64,000 nucleotides of DNA from Algoriphagus sanaruensis (GTDB lineage: Bacteria > Bacteroidota > Bacteroidia > Cytophagales > Cyclobacteriaceae). The stretch spans positions 806,001 through 870,000 of the forward strand of contig NZ_CP012836.1 in NCBI RefSeq assembly GCF_001593605.1. Direction: 5' to 3'. The notes beneath the pieces were generated by a model. It saw nothing but the letters and a program-made list of their open reading frames with translations. It had not been told where the DNA came from and did not search any database. Both the position numbers and the translations under genes were made by a program. Positions within the stretch are counted from its first letter, which is position 1. Every line of letters starts with the position of its first letter. Positions 24,592 to 33,729 of this stretch are shown one piece after another.

Positions 24592-25638
24592 TTACCAAGT
24601 ACCTTCCTGCTGATTGATTTTTCTACCTTCTTGAGCTGATAAAAATGCTGCTTCTATGATTTTTAATATGGTAATGGTTTGTGCGGCAGTAACTTTCAAA
24701 GGTTCTTTTTGGTAGATGGCATTAGCGACATTTTGGTAAAAAATTCGATAATCTCCTTTTTCGGTCGGCAGGGGTCGAGTTTCAGTTTCTAGGTAAAGTT
24801 TTCCCCAACGCTCCTCGAAATCCACCCCCCAATTTTCTCCTTCGGGCTTTTTTCCGTCTTTAAAGGCTTGTTCTTGTACATCTAGGTAAAACTTCTGGAA
24901 GCTTCCTTTTTCTCCCAAAAGCAAAAATTTGGGTGAGGCCACATTGACTAAAACTCCGGCGGTTACTCTTGCTTTAAAGCCTGGATAAAAGAGCGAAATG
25001 TCGAAATAATCATCGGAAACTGCGTTTGTCCGCTGCTTTTGGATATCTGCGAAAATGCTTTCGGGTTTGCCGAAAAGCAACACAATCTGGTCAATCAAAT
25101 GGACTCCCAAATCATAGGTGATTCCATTGCCGGGGACATCTTTTTCCCGCCAGTTTTCTGAAACCTGGGGTCTGAATCGATCAAAATGGGATTCCACATA
25201 AACCAGCCTTCCAAGTGTGTTTTCCGCCACGATTTTCTGAAGAGTACGAAAATCCCCATCAAAGCGTCTATTGTGAAAAACACTCAGAATGACCCCTTTT
25301 TCTGTTGCCAAACGATCTAGCTCCTCGGCTTCCCAAGAGTGAACGGTGATTGGTTTATCAACCACGACATGTTTACCTGCCAATATGCACTGCTTGGCCA
25401 TCGGGAAATGATACTCATTAGGGGTGGTGATGCAGATTAAATCTGCAGCATCTGCCTCGAGTAGCTCATCCAAACTTCGAAAGGTTCGAACATTTGGGTA
25501 TTTTTCTTGGCAACGGGTCCCGTTTCGCTCGACAACAGCTACCAATTCTAAATCTGGACAAACTTCGATCAAAGGCGCGTGCATCTTTTCGGCCACAGAT
25601 CCATAGCCGATAAGTGCCGTTCGTATTTGCTGACTCAT
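24592..25638 (-). CDS. Gfo/Idh/MocA-family NAD(P)-dependent oxidoreductase
   Basis: 348 residues: Rossmann domain with GYGSVAEKMHAPLI at about 11-24, LICITTPNEYH, and the substrate-binding VVDKPITVHSWEA carrying the EKP-type lysine (here DKP). The C-terminal alpha/beta domain has GNGITYDLGVHLIDQ with the catalytic Asp/His region. Family members oxidise or reduce sugars and cyclitols in the cytoplasm. The start is only 9 bp after the response-regulator stop, so it is the last gene of a five-gene operon beginning at 28176. Confidence 0.9.
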   Translation of the reverse strand: MSQQIRTALIGYGSVAEKMHAPLIEVCPDLELVAVVERNGTRCQEKYPNVRTFRSLDELLEADAADLICITTPNEYHFPMAKQCILAGKHVVVDKPITVHSWEAEELDRLATEKGVILSVFHNRRFDGDFRTLQKIVAENTLGRLVYVESHFDRFRPQVSENWREKDVPGNGITYDLGVHLIDQIVLLFGKPESIFADIQKQRTNAVSDDYFDISLFYPGFKARVTAGVLVNVASPKFLLLGEKGSFQKFYLDVQEQAFKDGKKPEGENWGVDFEERWGKLYLETETRPLPTEKGDYRIFYQNVANAIYQKEPLKVTAAQTITILKIIEAAFLSAQEGRKINQQEGTW

Positions 25639-25647
25639 AGGGGAGGG

Positions 25648-26274
25648 TTAAATATTCATTTCATTGACCTTGTTGATCAGGTCCATGAGTGAGTTGACTT
25701 GAAGTTTTTGATTGATATTTTTCCGGTGTGTTTCCACAGTTTGGATGCTGAGGTTAAGCTCATCTGCAATATCACGATTGAGCATTCCATCGGCAATCAT
25801 TTTCAGAATTTGAGTTTCTCGACGAGAAAGTCGGTATTTATCTCGAAAAGCATCGAAGAAAGGGCCTTGATTGGCTTGCTGGATGACACGTTGAAAATTT
25901 TTCACATATCGTCCCTCATACACCTCCGTGATGGTAAAAATCAGTTCGTCCGGATCGGCATCTTTTAGAATAAATGCATCTGCTCCCAATTGCATCACTT
26001 CTTTGAAGATTTTTTCCTCATCGTACATGGAAAGTACAATGACTTTGATCGCAGGGAAATGTTTTTTGCAATGTTTTAATACACCGAATCCATCAATGAT
26101 TGGCATATTTAGATCAGTCAATACCAGGTCTACTTCTTCTTCCGTAAGGTATTCCAAAAGTTCTTTTCCGTTAGGAAAAACGCCCTGAACCAAAAAGCCA
26201 CTATGTTCTTCGATCAAGCCTTCTAGACCTTTCGCAAATAGTTTATGGTCATCTGCAAGCGCAATTCGAATCAT
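25648..26274 (-). CDS. LuxR/NarL-family response regulator
   Basis: 208 residues. Receiver domain with Asp54 in VLTDLNMP as the phosphoacceptor, acidic pair at 8-9, Thr/Ser and the Lys in ILKDAD; LuxR-type HTH at about 145-205 (LSRRETQILKMIADG, SIQTVETHRKNINQKL). It would bind DNA when phosphorylated by the adjacent kinase. 48 bp after the kinase gene and 9 bp before the oxidoreductase gene. Confidence 0.93.
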   Translation of the reverse strand: MIRIALADDHKLFAKGLEGLIEEHSGFLVQGVFPNGKELLEYLTEEEVDLVLTDLNMPIIDGFGVLKHCKKHFPAIKVIVLSMYDEEKIFKEVMQLGADAFILKDADPDELIFTITEVYEGRYVKNFQRVIQQANQGPFFDAFRDKYRLSRRETQILKMIADGMLNRDIADELNLSIQTVETHRKNINQKLQVNSLMDLINKVNEMNI

Positions 26275-26322
26275 GGATAAGTGGGATCGGAGTTTAAGAA
26301 GGGAGAAGTTAATCTACCGCGC

Positions 26323-27066
26323 TTAATTTGCCAAGGTTAATTTGATAGTTGTGCCATTTCCGGGGCTAGATGTCAAAGAAAATGTTCCTCCGATGGTTTC
26401 CATTCGTTTTTTTAAGTTGGTCATGCCACTTCCTTTAGATGGTAAACTGGTATCAAATCCGGCCCCATCATCTTCAATGTGCAAGGAAAAATTGGAAACC
26501 CAAACGCGAATGGATGATGGAGAAGCGTGTTTGATCGCATTGTTCAGGCATTCCTGAATCACTCGAACCAAGACCAATTTTTGATCTTTTTCCAGAATGG
26601 CTAAGGATTGATCGGATTCAAAGGAGGTTTGACAAAATCCCGTCGTTTGGATTCGCTGTAGCTGTTGACGGATAAAATCATCCAGAGAAAGGGATTCCAA
26701 CCAGTCTAAATTCAGAGATTTGGATAGGCCTCGCACTTCTTGGATGATTTGGTTGATCAGTTCTTTCCCTTCTTGGTTTTTTTCTGCTCGAGAGGAATTC
26801 AAATTGAGTTTGGCCAGAGAAAGCAGCTGACCAATATTGTCATGAAGCTCCCGTCCTACATTGGAAAGGGTCTCCTGCTGGATTTCGTTCTCGATATTGA
26901 GGAGAGTTCTTTCGTATTCCGCCTGGATGAGTTCAAGCCTTCTGCGGTTTTCAGCTTGCCTTTGTCGATGTAGGATAACCATTGCGATGATAAAGGTTCC
27001 CATTAAAGCAGCCAAAAAGGCGCCCGAAAACAAAATGAAAGTGATTTGACTATTTTCAGGACTCAT
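26323..27066 (-). CDS. Sensor histidine kinase, NarX/DegS (HisKA_3) type, without sensor domain
   Basis: 247 residues. One N-terminal transmembrane helix (about 9-32), a coiled-coil (35-68), then the HisKA_3 H-box GRELHDNIGQLLSLAKLN with His75. The ATPase domain has the N-box CLNNAIKHA and the G-boxes DDGAGFD and GSGMTNLKKRM. No periplasmic or cytoplasmic sensing domain is present. Its ATG overlaps the stop of the polytopic membrane-protein gene upstream by 4 bp, suggesting that this protein supplies the input. It pairs with the regulator downstream. Confidence 0.92.
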   Translation of the reverse strand: MSPENSQITFILFSGAFLAALMGTFIIAMVILHRQRQAENRRRLELIQAEYERTLLNIENEIQQETLSNVGRELHDNIGQLLSLAKLNLNSSRAEKNQEGKELINQIIQEVRGLSKSLNLDWLESLSLDDFIRQQLQRIQTTGFCQTSFESDQSLAILEKDQKLVLVRVIQECLNNAIKHASPSSIRVWVSNFSLHIEDDGAGFDTSLPSKGSGMTNLKKRMETIGGTFSLTSSPGNGTTIKLTLAN

Positions 27067-27800
27067 GGTGAAAATCGTTTTATTCCTGAGCTCAATGAGC
27101 TTGCCATCACGGCTATCAAAAGGACATATAGAACTTGACTAACCTGGCTAAATAAGATGTATAAAGATTCATTGTTCATAGCCAAATAGGGGTAAGCAAT
27201 ATCGGCTAAGAAAACGACCGCACTTTGAAAGAGAATCAGGGTTATGGACCAAAAATCCCAATTCCGAAGAGGGTTAATAGTGAGAAATTTTGGATTTGAA
27301 ATAAGATCCAAGAAGTATAGGCCACTTGTCAAAATTAAGAGCGTATTTCCAAGAAAGTAGATCGTGGTCTGAAAACCATATAAGGGCTCCAGTTTTAAAA
27401 CCATTAATATGGCGCAGGTCAGTACGAATCCTCCAATGAAAATCAGCACCAATTTTTTTCGATTTGGGGTCTGAATTTGGTGCCTGAGGTAGATCAAAAG
27501 AAGAACTTTGGAAATTTGGTAATTAAATAAATTATAGGCCCAGAGGTTCCATCCTTGAAAAGGCGTGTCAGTAATTAATTCGTGGAAAAACTGGTTTAAG
27601 GGTTTATCATAAAGTAAATAGATTGAAAAATTTTCATAGAAGGTAACTAATTCAATAAATAAAAATGGTAAAAGAAATCTTGACTTTGTTTTCTTTTTAT
27701 TAGGTAGGACTATAAAAAGAACCAAAGTCAAGATTCCTAAGATGTTGACTAAAAGGACATAAGGTGTCTCGTAAAGTTTTTTAAAATATTCGATTATCAC
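27063..27800 (-). CDS. Polytopic membrane protein, putative sensory partner of the kinase
   Basis: 245 residues from a GTG at 27800; an in-frame TGA 12 bp upstream leaves no ATG. About seven transmembrane segments can be drawn (16-32, 43-62, 90-106, 115-135, 142-162, 182-203, 211-235), with basic inner loops (PNKKKTKSR, QTPNRKKL). No motif of a known transporter or sensor was recognised. The topology recalls seven-helix sensory modules fused to kinases elsewhere, here as a separate polypeptide translationally coupled to a kinase without a sensor. Signal unknown. Confidence 0.6.
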   Translation of the reverse strand: MIIEYFKKLYETPYVLLVNILGILTLVLFIVLPNKKKTKSRFLLPFLFIELVTFYENFSIYLLYDKPLNQFFHELITDTPFQGWNLWAYNLFNYQISKVLLLIYLRHQIQTPNRKKLVLIFIGGFVLTCAILMVLKLEPLYGFQTTIYFLGNTLLILTSGLYFLDLISNPKFLTINPLRNWDFWSITLILFQSAVVFLADIAYPYLAMNNESLYILFSQVSQVLYVLLIAVMASSLSSGIKRFSP

Positions 27801-27813
27801 CTTTACTACTCAA

Positions 27814-28176
27814 TTACTGACAGACAGGAGGACAAAGCATACCTCGATCGTAGTATCCACCATTGGTATCAGTTACTGCGTCATTTTCAGAACTTTTGAT
27901 CATCGGAGAATAGACCATTCCCAATCTTCCTACATAGGCTTCGGCATCAGGGCCATAAAATTTTTCAGCAACTTCCTTCGTGTATTCGGTGAAGTAAAAT
28001 CGAAGGCCTTGGACACCTTCCTGATTGAGGGCTTCGAAAAGATCCTCTTTGGTGTAATAAATCCAATTAGTCTGGTCGTCGATGTCTTTACCATTGGATT
28101 TGGCGGACTTCCCCTTTTTAATTTCTTGATCGTACTTGGCTTTCATTTGCTCAAAGTCCTCTTGTGAGATCTTCAT
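27814..28176 (-). CDS. Small protein with C-terminal CPPxC motif, first gene of the sensory operon
   Basis: 120 residues, soluble, no signal peptide. The N-terminus is helical and charged (DFEQMKAKYDQEIKKGK), the middle holds TNWIYYTKEDLFEALNQEG and GLRFYFTEYTKEVAEKFYG. The protein ends GGYYDRGMLCPPVCQ, two cysteines separated by Pro-Pro-Val. I recall similar small Bacteroidota proteins with the same CPPxC ending beside polytopic membrane proteins, but know no function. A metal- or redox-sensing tail is a guess. 13 bp separate it from the membrane-protein gene. Confidence 0.6.
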   Translation of the reverse strand: MKISQEDFEQMKAKYDQEIKKGKSAKSNGKDIDDQTNWIYYTKEDLFEALNQEGVQGLRFYFTEYTKEVAEKFYGPDAEAYVGRLGMVYSPMIKSSENDAVTDTNGGYYDRGMLCPPVCQ

Positions 28177-28254
28177 TTAAAATAAGTTTAAGATTAAAAT
28201 TTGATTGATTAAAAGATGGTCAAAAGATAGCATTTTTAAGAACGAGGGGAAATA

Positions 28255-28286
28255 AAAAAGGAGCGGAATTTCCTCCGCTCCTTTTT
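28255..28286 (-). terminator. secDF terminator
   Basis: A 13-bp perfect stem (28255-28267 with 28274-28286) with T runs on both sides, 16 bp after the secDF stop. Confidence 0.9.
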
Positions 28287-28302
28287 ATGAGATTGAGCTT
28301 AA

Positions 28303-31272
28303 TTAGGCCGTTTTCTTAGCTTCTTTAGCTGCATTTTCATTGTCCAATTCCTTCTTCATCAAGTCTACTACGATAGGTGTAGCGATGTAGATGGAAGAAT
28401 AGGTACCTACGGTAATACCGATAAACAAGGCGAAAGAAAATCCTCGCAATACTTCACCACCGAAGATCAACAACACGATCACCACGATAAGGGTAGTGAA
28501 TGAAGTAATCAAGGTTCTTCCTAGGGTTTGATTGATCGCATCATTGAATACTTTGACCAACTTGTGTGTTCCTCGGTTTTCGATGTTTTCTCGGATACGG
28601 TCAAATACAATCACGGTATCGTTGATCGAATAACCAATTACCGTCAACACTGCAGCAATAAATACCTGATCAATTTCGAAAGTTGCTCCAAACGTACTTG
28701 CAATGGCAAAAGCAGCGATCACAAACAAAGTATCATGTACCAAGGCCACAATAGAAGCCAAGGAGAATTGCCACTTTCTGAATCGAATCAAGATGTAAAG
28801 GAAGATCGCGATTAGAGCTGCAATCATCGCTTCTGCAGAAGATGCTTTAATGTCATCTGCCACTGTTGCGCCTACTTTAGAAGAACCAGTGATTGAGAAT
28901 TGTTTGTCTGCGATTTGCTCCGCATTATCCACGTAAGAGAATCCGGTTACATTGGCGATACCTTCTTTTACTTTGTTTTCAACTTCTAAGTTTGAAGCGT
29001 CGTCGTCTTCATTGATCAAGTAAGAAGTAGTCACTTTGAGAACGTTGTTAGCCCCATATGTTTTCACTTCTACTGAGCCATCAAACTCCCCATCCAATCC
29101 TACTTTTAGGTCAGAAGGAACTACAGCTTCATTGAATGCGACGATATAAGATCTACCTCCTGTAAAATCTACCCCGAATTTCAATCCATTGATGGCTGCA
29201 AGTGCAAGACCTACCACGATAATGCCAGAAGAAATCAAGTAAGCAATCTTACGCTTTCCAAGGAAATCGATATTGAGTGCTGTAACTGAATTTTTGGCAA
29301 ATGGAGCAGAGAAATTGATTTTGCTCTTGTCACCTTTTTTAGTCATCCAAGAGATGATCACTCGAGTAATGAATACTGATGAGAAGAATGAACAAGCAAT
29401 ACCGATCATCAATACGATGGCAAATCCTTTTACTGGACCTTGACCCAATGCATAAAGGATTGCGCCCGTCAAGAATGTAGTTACGTTTCCATCCAAAATC
29501 GCAGAGAATGCTTTGCTATAACCTGTGTTGATAGCAGCCAAAAGGCCCACGCCATTTCGAAGCTCTTCTTTGATACGCTCAAAGATCAAAACGTTGGCAT
29601 CAATCGACATACCGATGGTCAACACGATACCTGCGATACCTGGCAAGGTCAAGGCTGTACCTAACTGAGCCAAGATTCCAAGGATGAAGAAGATGTTAAA
29701 TACTAGCGCAGCAATTGCAACAAATCCACCTTTTGAGTAATAGGCGATCATAAACAATACCACAAGCACCAACCCAGCAATCATAGAGATGATCCCTTGA
29801 TTTTGAGCTTCTTTACCCAAAGTTGGACCGATGATGCTTTCTTCTACAATTTGAGTAGGGGCAGGTAGCGAGCCAGACTTCAGGATGTTTGCTAAGTCTT
29901 GTGCTTCAAGCAAGGTGAAGTTTCCTGAAATTTCAGACTGTCCGTTTGGAATTTCACCATTTACAACCGGTGCAGTGTACACATAGTCATCCAATACTAC
30001 AGCGATTCTTCTTCCTACATTTTCAGAAGTAAGTTTTCTCCACTTACGTGCACCTTCCGCATTCATTTGCATGGATACGGCAGGACGTGAAGTTTGATCC
30101 AAGGTCTGACGAGCATCTGTGACTACATCTCCTTCCAATGGAGCTTCATTGGTTCCTCTTGCAGTTTTGATCGCATAAAGTTCCAATACCTCTGTTCCAT
30201 CTTCAGCTTGGGTTGGTTTTACGCCCCAAAGCAATTTCAAATCTCTAGGTAAGAATGACTCGTAACGCTCATTCTTAATAATTCTGTTTACCAAAATAGT
30301 ATCTCTTACATCGTACACCAAGCCATAGTTGGCCTTCATCAAACTGATTAAAGGTGATACATCAAGAGTTTGGTTCAATGGGTCGATTTGCTCCAATTGC
30401 TTCTCTAAAGCATTTCTCAAGGAGTCTTCAGAAGAAAGTGGCTCAGCTGAAGCAGAATCCAAGGGAGCCATTTTGTTAGCTTTTTGGTCAGCTACCCAAG
30501 CAGAGTTGATCGCTTCGATTGATCCGCCATATTCGTTCAATTCCAATACTTCCCAGAACTGAAGCTTAGCTACACCTTGAAGCAAGTTTCTTACACGCTC
30601 TTGGTTATCTACCCCTGGAAGTTCGATTTGAATTCTACCTGAACCTGCGATTCGTTGGATGTTAGGTTGAGAAGTACCGAATCGGTCGATACGAGTTCTA
30701 AGGATGTTGAAAGATCGTTCGATCGCATTTTCGATTTCGGTATCGATGATTTCCAAGATCTCAGAATCGCTTGATTCCAAAGAAATACGGCCACGGTTTG
30801 CAGCGGTAGCGAAAATGCTGCTTAGATTTTTTCCAGCATTATTTTGTTGCCAAGCGCTGTAGAACAAGTCAACAAATTTGGAATCAGAAGTTTTAGCTGC
30901 CTGACGAGCATCATCCACGGATTTGTTGAACAATTCATCCTTTGGATTACCAGCAATACCTTTTACGATTTCTACAGGAGATACCTCTAGGGTAACATGC
31001 ATCCCACCTTGAAGGTCAAGTCCGAGTCCTAGCTCAGTTTCTTTAACTTCCTGATAGGTGTAGTCAGCACCTAGAAAATTGTAAACAGGCTGTCTCCATA
31101 CGGAGTCGAGGTAGGCTCTTTTTTTGCCAAAATCGATATTTCCTGAAGCGTCAGTAGCATAGTCAGTTGCTTTTTGCTGGACGCCATTTGATACAAGTGT
31201 GAACGACAGGTAGTACAAGCACAGGGCCGTAATAATCACTGTCAAGAACACAATGACACCTTTGTTTTGCAT
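28303..31272 (-). CDS. secDF: SecDF fusion, protein-export membrane protein
   Basis: 989 residues: SecD followed by SecF in one chain. The first periplasmic domain (about 35-480) includes LGLDLQGGMHVTLEV; six SecD helices follow, with TIGMSIDANVLIFERIKEELR; SecF starts near residue 665 with LNIDFLGKRK, GLKFGVDFTGGRSY, and ends with its own six helices including GYSINDTVIVFDRIRE. Both conserved D/R helices are intact. The protein uses the proton-motive force to pull exported chains through SecYEG. Fusion is usual in Bacteroidota. Preceded by 90 bp of intergenic sequence. Confidence 0.97.
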   Translation of the reverse strand: MQNKGVIVFLTVIITALCLYYLSFTLVSNGVQQKATDYATDASGNIDFGKKRAYLDSVWRQPVYNFLGADYTYQEVKETELGLGLDLQGGMHVTLEVSPVEIVKGIAGNPKDELFNKSVDDARQAAKTSDSKFVDLFYSAWQQNNAGKNLSSIFATAANRGRISLESSDSEILEIIDTEIENAIERSFNILRTRIDRFGTSQPNIQRIAGSGRIQIELPGVDNQERVRNLLQGVAKLQFWEVLELNEYGGSIEAINSAWVADQKANKMAPLDSASAEPLSSEDSLRNALEKQLEQIDPLNQTLDVSPLISLMKANYGLVYDVRDTILVNRIIKNERYESFLPRDLKLLWGVKPTQAEDGTEVLELYAIKTARGTNEAPLEGDVVTDARQTLDQTSRPAVSMQMNAEGARKWRKLTSENVGRRIAVVLDDYVYTAPVVNGEIPNGQSEISGNFTLLEAQDLANILKSGSLPAPTQIVEESIIGPTLGKEAQNQGIISMIAGLVLVVLFMIAYYSKGGFVAIAALVFNIFFILGILAQLGTALTLPGIAGIVLTIGMSIDANVLIFERIKEELRNGVGLLAAINTGYSKAFSAILDGNVTTFLTGAILYALGQGPVKGFAIVLMIGIACSFFSSVFITRVIISWMTKKGDKSKINFSAPFAKNSVTALNIDFLGKRKIAYLISSGIIVVGLALAAINGLKFGVDFTGGRSYIVAFNEAVVPSDLKVGLDGEFDGSVEVKTYGANNVLKVTTSYLINEDDDASNLEVENKVKEGIANVTGFSYVDNAEQIADKQFSITGSSKVGATVADDIKASSAEAMIAALIAIFLYILIRFRKWQFSLASIVALVHDTLFVIAAFAIASTFGATFEIDQVFIAAVLTVIGYSINDTVIVFDRIRENIENRGTHKLVKVFNDAINQTLGRTLITSFTTLIVVIVLLIFGGEVLRGFSFALFIGITVGTYSSIYIATPIVVDLMKKELDNENAAKEAKKTA

Positions 31273-31362
31273 AATTGATTGAATTAGATATGAATTGTTT
31301 TTGAAATACAGAATTGATCCTGATTGAAAAATCAGAATAGAACTAGGGCGTAAAAACTGGAA

Positions 31363-31707
31363 TTAGGGAGCTTGGGTAGATATTATCTGCTCAAAAAGTA
31401 TCTCAATCAGCTGATTGGGAATAAATGCTGAAACAGCATGATGCTTAGGAAGCTGAAATTCGAATTGAAAAACTTGGTAAATCAGATGCATGGTGATTTC
31501 GCCTACCTGAACTGCAAATGGAACAACCGCATCAACCGCTACAGACAAAAAAGTCTGATCTGGATTTTGAGCATTTTGCTCGGTTTGGCTAACCTGATGG
31601 TCTTGGGGCAGGTATTCGACACTAGACACAAACAAGCAAAGCAAGAGCGCCATCACTAAAGTGACTCGCTGCTTCCAAAGATTTGTCCGTGTTATAGTTC
31701 GTTTCAT
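31363..31707 (-). CDS. Small membrane-anchored protein, unknown function
   Basis: 114 residues from the ATG at 31707 (a TTG gives three more). Basic N-terminus (KRTITRTNLWKQR) followed by a hydrophobic helix VTLVMALLLCLFVSSVEYL, then a polar stretch with many Gln and Asn and a C-terminal hydrophobic portion. The arrangement suggests a signal peptide or anchor. I do not recognise it. It sits between udk and secDF on the same strand, 47 bp after... the udk-side gap is 56 bp, so co-transcription with either neighbour is possible. Confidence 0.5.
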   Translation of the reverse strand: MKRTITRTNLWKQRVTLVMALLLCLFVSSVEYLPQDHQVSQTEQNAQNPDQTFLSVAVDAVVPFAVQVGEITMHLIYQVFQFEFQLPKHHAVSAFIPNQLIEILFEQIISTQAP

Positions 31708-31763
31708 GCGCGGCAAATATAGAAAGAATTTGATTTTTAAACGGTTTGCCTTGGTTTTTTTGG

Positions 31764-32384
31764 TTATTGTCCCGACTTGGCTCTCAAATAGGTTCGGATG
31801 ACATCCAGTGCTCGATCAAAATTGGAATTGTTGGGAACAATCAAATCTGCCTCACTCTTAAAAGGCTCGATGTATTTCTCATAAGTAGGCATGACGTGCA
31901 TTTCATACCGATAAAGAACATCATCCAAGTCATAGCCACGTTCCACTTTGTCACGAATGATTCGACGCTTGAGTTTGATGTGATCTTTTGCATCAATAAA
32001 AACCTTAAGATCAAGCAGCTCCGCCAATTCTGGATAATACAATACAAAAATACCCTCTACTACGACCACCGGGGCCGATTCGAAGGTCAACATTTTTGGC
32101 TTTTTTGAGGAATTGTTGAACGTATATTCCTCCCGATAAATGGTTTCTCCGTTTTGGATTTTACGGATGTCCTCAGCGTATTGCTCAAAATCAATGCTGT
32201 GCGGCGTGTCAAAATTGTGAACTCCTTGAGCATCGATGGGCTGAAGATGTCTTGGCTTGTAGTAGTTATCTTGAGAAATAAGACAAACCTCCCCGGGTTC
32301 GAATATGCTGAGCATACGCTCAAGAAATAACGTTTTTCCTGAGGCAGAACCTCCAGTAATCCCGACGATGAAGGGTTTTTTCAT
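31764..32384 (-). CDS. udk: Uridine kinase
   Basis: 206 residues from the ATG at 32384; the upstream TTG is less likely. P-loop GITGGSASGKT (about 6-16), SQDNYYKPR and the HSIDFEQYAEDI segment match uridine/cytidine kinases, and VVVEGIFVLYYPEL is the Walker B region. It phosphorylates uridine and cytidine in pyrimidine salvage. A canonical TAACTTTG minus-7 is 6 bp upstream. Confidence 0.93.
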   Translation of the reverse strand: MKKPFIVGITGGSASGKTLFLERMLSIFEPGEVCLISQDNYYKPRHLQPIDAQGVHNFDTPHSIDFEQYAEDIRKIQNGETIYREEYTFNNSSKKPKMLTFESAPVVVVEGIFVLYYPELAELLDLKVFIDAKDHIKLKRRIIRDKVERGYDLDDVLYRYEMHVMPTYEKYIEPFKSEADLIVPNNSNFDRALDVIRTYLRAKSGQ

Positions 32385-32390
32385 GGGGAA

Positions 32391-32398
32391 CAAAGTTA
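32391..32398 (-). promoter_or_regulatory. Minus-7 element of udk
   Basis: TAACTTTG on the minus strand, exact TAnnTTTG, 6 bp before the ATG. Confidence 0.5.
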
Positions 32399-32417
32399 AT
32401 TTATTTTTACCTTCAAC

Positions 32418-32999
32418 TCAGAACTTTCTTTGGTTCAAAAATTCAATCAGCGCTTTTACAGCTTTTCCGCGATGTGAGATTTCATTTTTTTCTTCCAAAG
32501 AAAGCTCAGCAAAAGTTTTATCAAATCCCTCGGGTTGGAAAACCGGATCATAGCCAAAGCCCTTTTCTCCAACACGTTGGTGAATAATTTCACCTCTCGC
32601 CACCCCTTCGAAGGTGTATTCCTCTCCATTCAGAAGCAAGGCAATGATGGTTCGAAACTGGGCGTTGCGATTGATCTTTCCCTCCATTTTCTCCAAAAGC
32701 AAGTCGATATTTCGCTCATCGCTTCGTGGCTCTCCGGCAAATCGACCCGAATACACTCCTGGGGCTCCATCCAAAGCATCTACTTCCAGGCCTGTATCAT
32801 CCGCAAAGCAATCCACTCCAAAGTGGTCTTTAACATACCGAGCTTTTTGAAAAGCATTGTGATCAAGCGTATCGCCGGTTTCGGGAAGTTCCTCATCACA
32901 ACCTATTTCTTGAAGAGAGACGAGCTGAAATCCAGGGCCAAGGGCAGCTTTTACTTCTTCGATTTTCTTTTTGTTGTTGGTAGCAAAGCAGATTTTCAT
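32418..32999 (-). CDS. rdgB: XTP/dITP diphosphatase (RdgB/HAM1 family)
   Basis: 193 residues from the ATG at 32999, where the family N-terminus MKICFATNNKKKIEEV begins; a 35-residue in-frame extension to 33104 overlaps the LOG gene start and is not conserved-looking. CFADDTGLEVDALDGAPGVYSGRFAG is split here for length: CFADDTGLEVDAL and GAPGVYSGRFAG are the substrate-binding signatures, and FGYDPVFQPEG and SHRGKA complete the site. It removes non-canonical purine nucleotides. Divergent from the LOG-family gene. Confidence 0.95.
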   Translation of the reverse strand: MKICFATNNKKKIEEVKAALGPGFQLVSLQEIGCDEELPETGDTLDHNAFQKARYVKDHFGVDCFADDTGLEVDALDGAPGVYSGRFAGEPRSDERNIDLLLEKMEGKINRNAQFRTIIALLLNGEEYTFEGVARGEIIHQRVGEKGFGYDPVFQPEGFDKTFAELSLEEKNEISHRGKAVKALIEFLNQRKF

Positions 33000-33102
33000 G
33001 GCAGTAAAAATAGGTAAAAACAAAAATGGAACCTTCCACTTTCCTTGCCAAGCATTCCCTAAGAATGTTGTGGTGCATGGATAGAAATCTTTATTTTCGA
33101 TC

Positions 33103-33666
33103 ATGAAAAAAATTACAGTTTACTGCGGTTCCAAATCAGGCAATGACAAAGTTTACACCGAAGGGGCTCAGGCCTTGGGAAGAGAATTGGCCCGTCGGGA
33201 CCTTTCGCTGGTGTATGGTGCAGGTCATGTAGGTTTAATGGGAGTGATTGCGGATGAAATGCTGGCCGCGGGAAAAGAGGTTTTGGGAGTTATTCCACAA
33301 AAGCTTGTAGATCGAGAGGTGGCGCATCATGGTTGTACCGAGTTGATTATTGTGGAAACGATGCGTGATCGCAAGTGGCTGATGGCAGAACGTGGCGATG
33401 GATTTATTGCCATGCCAGGAGGGATCGGGACCCTTGAGGAACTTTTTGAAATCATGACACTCAATCAGCTACACTATATCCAAAAACCTTTGGCACTTTA
33501 CAATGTCAATGGGTATTACGACAAGCTGATCGACTTTCTCAATCATGCCATGGGCGAGGGATTTCTATACCCAGAGCAGGAGGAAATGTTGATTATCTCG
33601 GATAATCCTTCGGATTTGCTGGACCAAATGGCACATTATCAATCCAAAGTTCAAGGCGATTGGTAA
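33103..33666 (+). CDS. LOG-family protein (cytokinin riboside-monophosphate phosphoribohydrolase-like)
   Basis: 187 residues. VYCGSKSG at the start, DRKWLMAE, and the catalytic PGGIGTLEELFE (about 106-117) are the family motifs; R and E of the ribohydrolase site are present. Members cleave nucleoside 5'-monophosphates to base and ribose phosphate. A near-consensus TATTTTCG precedes the ATG by 3 bp. Followed by a bidirectional terminator. Confidence 0.9.
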   Translation: MKKITVYCGSKSGNDKVYTEGAQALGRELARRDLSLVYGAGHVGLMGVIADEMLAAGKEVLGVIPQKLVDREVAHHGCTELIIVETMRDRKWLMAERGDGFIAMPGGIGTLEELFEIMTLNQLHYIQKPLALYNVNGYYDKLIDFLNHAMGEGFLYPEQEEMLIISDNPSDLLDQMAHYQSKVQGDW

Positions 33667-33669
33667 GAA

Positions 33670-33696
33670 AAAAGGAAGGCGATGAGCCTTCCTTTT
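33670..33696. terminator. Bidirectional terminator, LOG gene / nitroreductase
   Basis: An 11-bp perfect stem AAAAGGAAGGC / GCCTTCCTTTT with a 5-nt loop, between convergent genes. Confidence 0.9.
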
Positions 33697-33729
33697 CTAA
33701 GTATTTGCTATGGGGGTTTACAACGAATT

